From Candidatus Methanomethylophilaceae archaeon (GTDB lineage: Archaea; Thermoplasmatota; Thermoplasmata; Methanomassiliicoccales; Methanomethylophilaceae): a stretch of 6,254 nt of DNA. Each line of letters opens with the position of its first letter. Within the stretch, counting starts at the first letter, position 1. The notes under the pieces were generated by a model that saw only the letters and a list, made by a program, of their open reading frames with translations, did no database searches and was not told the origin of the DNA. The translations under genes were made by a program, and so were the position numbers. Shown in pieces: positions 5,755 to 6,254 of this stretch. The stretch is taken from contig JAFSYZ010000254.1 of assembly GCA_017455785.1 (NCBI GenBank), positions 1 through 6,254 on the forward strand. The letters run 5' to 3'.

Positions 5755-5777
5755 TGTCCCCTCTTTTCGAGGGGACA
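5755..5777 (+). terminator. Hairpin terminator of the methyltransferase gene
   Basis: TGTCCCCTC and GAGGGGACA form a perfect 9-base-pair stem with a five-base loop (TTTTC), starting eight bases after the TGA stop. T-rich sequence follows (ATTCTTC, then TTTTT at 5794-5798). This is a good intrinsic-type terminator and isolates the methyltransferase transcript from the next gene. Confidence 0.75.
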
Positions 5778-5858
5778 CAATCATTCTTCTACATTTTTGT
5801 CTAATTCACACTCATTTTCAGTCATATTGGTCAAAATATCTGGATTGGACGTATCATC

Positions 5859-5890
5859 CTTTTTTATTCTAGCATGGAATAATTATCCAT
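5859..5890 (+). promoter_or_regulatory. Candidate promoter and palindrome of the last gene
   Basis: TTTTTATTCT at 5861-5870 is a weak TATA-like element placed to start transcription near 5891, giving a leader of about 25 bases before the ATG at 5916. Just downstream, 5874-5890 reads ATGGAATAATTATCCAT, an imperfect palindrome (ATGGA/TCCAT arms around an AT core) that would overlap the transcription start. Both assignments are tentative. Confidence 0.3.
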
Positions 5891-5915
5891 CACCAACCTG
5901 GCAGGTAGATGAGAG

Positions 5916-6254
5916 ATGGTCGACAATTCATGGGTCCATTTGGATAAGGGTGCAGGCGGCGGAAAGGCCGATGTGACCAAGATCAAAGTAATCGTAACAG
6001 TGGCCATCATACTCATCGGTGCCGTGGGCGCGATATGCCTGAACGGACTGGGGTCTAATGCCACGATGTACCGCTCGCAGGGCATATTGATCGATTTCGG
6101 CGGCAACCTCACACTTTGGACAGATGCCGACCTGAAGGTCAATGACGATCCCGTCGAGCTTCTGAACAATGTAAAAGCGGAATATTCCCCTGACGGTTAT
6201 TCTTATACTATCACGGACGGCAAGGTCACGGATATGACCTATTCGGACATCGAT
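5916..6254 (+). CDS. Exported or membrane-tethered protein, 3' part missing
   Basis: An open frame of 113 codons runs off the end of the window. It reads as a short hydrophilic N-terminus, a positively charged stretch (TKIK, 21-24), one hydrophobic segment (about 25-42) and an outside region beginning SNATMYRSQGILIDFGG. This suggests an uncleaved anchor or a signal peptide. The region after about residue 55 (GILIDFGGNLTLWTDADL, then a GYSYTITDGKVT strand pattern) recalls the N-terminal extension I associate with iron/B12-type ABC substrate-binding proteins of Methanomassiliicoccales; that is from memory and weak. The ATG at 5916 has only a poor AGGT match nine bases upstream. A GTG at 5973, directly before the charged stretch and preceded by GGAAAGG, is a credible alternative start. 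An in-frame stop at 5910-5912 excludes a longer form. Confidence 0.7.
   Translation, partial: MVDNSWVHLDKGAGGGKADVTKIKVIVTVAIILIGAVGAICLNGLGSNATMYRSQGILIDFGGNLTLWTDADLKVNDDPVELLNNVKAEYSPDGYSYTITDGKVTDMTYSDID

Noticed and set aside
1..6254. CRISPR array, tRNA or rRNA gene, insertion sequence or attachment site
   Set aside because: No regularly spaced direct repeats, cloverleaf-like segment, transposase-like frame or long terminal inverted repeats were seen on either strand.

Overview
The window looks like part of an archaeal chromosome. Start codons are preceded by archaeal TATA-like boxes (TTTATATA type). Some genes appear leaderless, and others carry a Shine-Dalgarno sequence of the AGGTGA/AAGGAGG type. 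One gene encodes a methylcobamide:coenzyme M methyltransferase-type protein (MtaA/MtbA family), which points to a methylotrophic methanogen. The mix of genes, the surface-protein style (signal peptide, tandem domains, C-terminal membrane anchor) and the exclusive use of TGA stops fit the Methanomassiliicoccales (Thermoplasmata lineage). That assignment is inference, because no rRNA or marker gene is present.

Layout from left to right. 10-543 (minus) is a six-helix DUF308/HdeD-like membrane protein. It is transcribed divergently from 609-2033 (plus), a 14-helix DHA2 (EmrB/QacA-type) drug/proton antiporter, and the two seem to share one short AT-rich promoter. The antiporter converges, with only 17 bases between stops, on 2051-3247 (minus), a cation diffusion facilitator with two consecutive cytoplasmic domains. 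Upstream of it lies 3322-4401 (minus), a secreted, membrane-anchored protein built from two copies of an unrecognised domain of about 140 residues. A clear hairpin terminator and a separate promoter divide these two minus-strand genes. A 304-base divergent intergenic region (4402-4705) follows, then 4706-5746 (plus), the MtaA-type methyltransferase, closed by a strong hairpin terminator. The window ends inside 5916-6254 (plus), the first 113 codons of an exported or membrane-tethered protein.

Most of the genes concern the cell envelope: two transporters, a small membrane protein, a surface protein and a further exported protein. The methyltransferase is the only recognisable energy-metabolism gene and stands alone, without a substrate methyltransferase or corrinoid protein beside it. 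Each gene seems to be its own transcription unit; there is no obvious multi-gene operon and no mobile element, CRISPR array or tRNA. I see no clearly new biological system. The points most worth a second look are the duplicated surface domain, the inverted repeat framing the methyltransferase start codon, the isolated methyltransferase, and the partial exported protein next to it.
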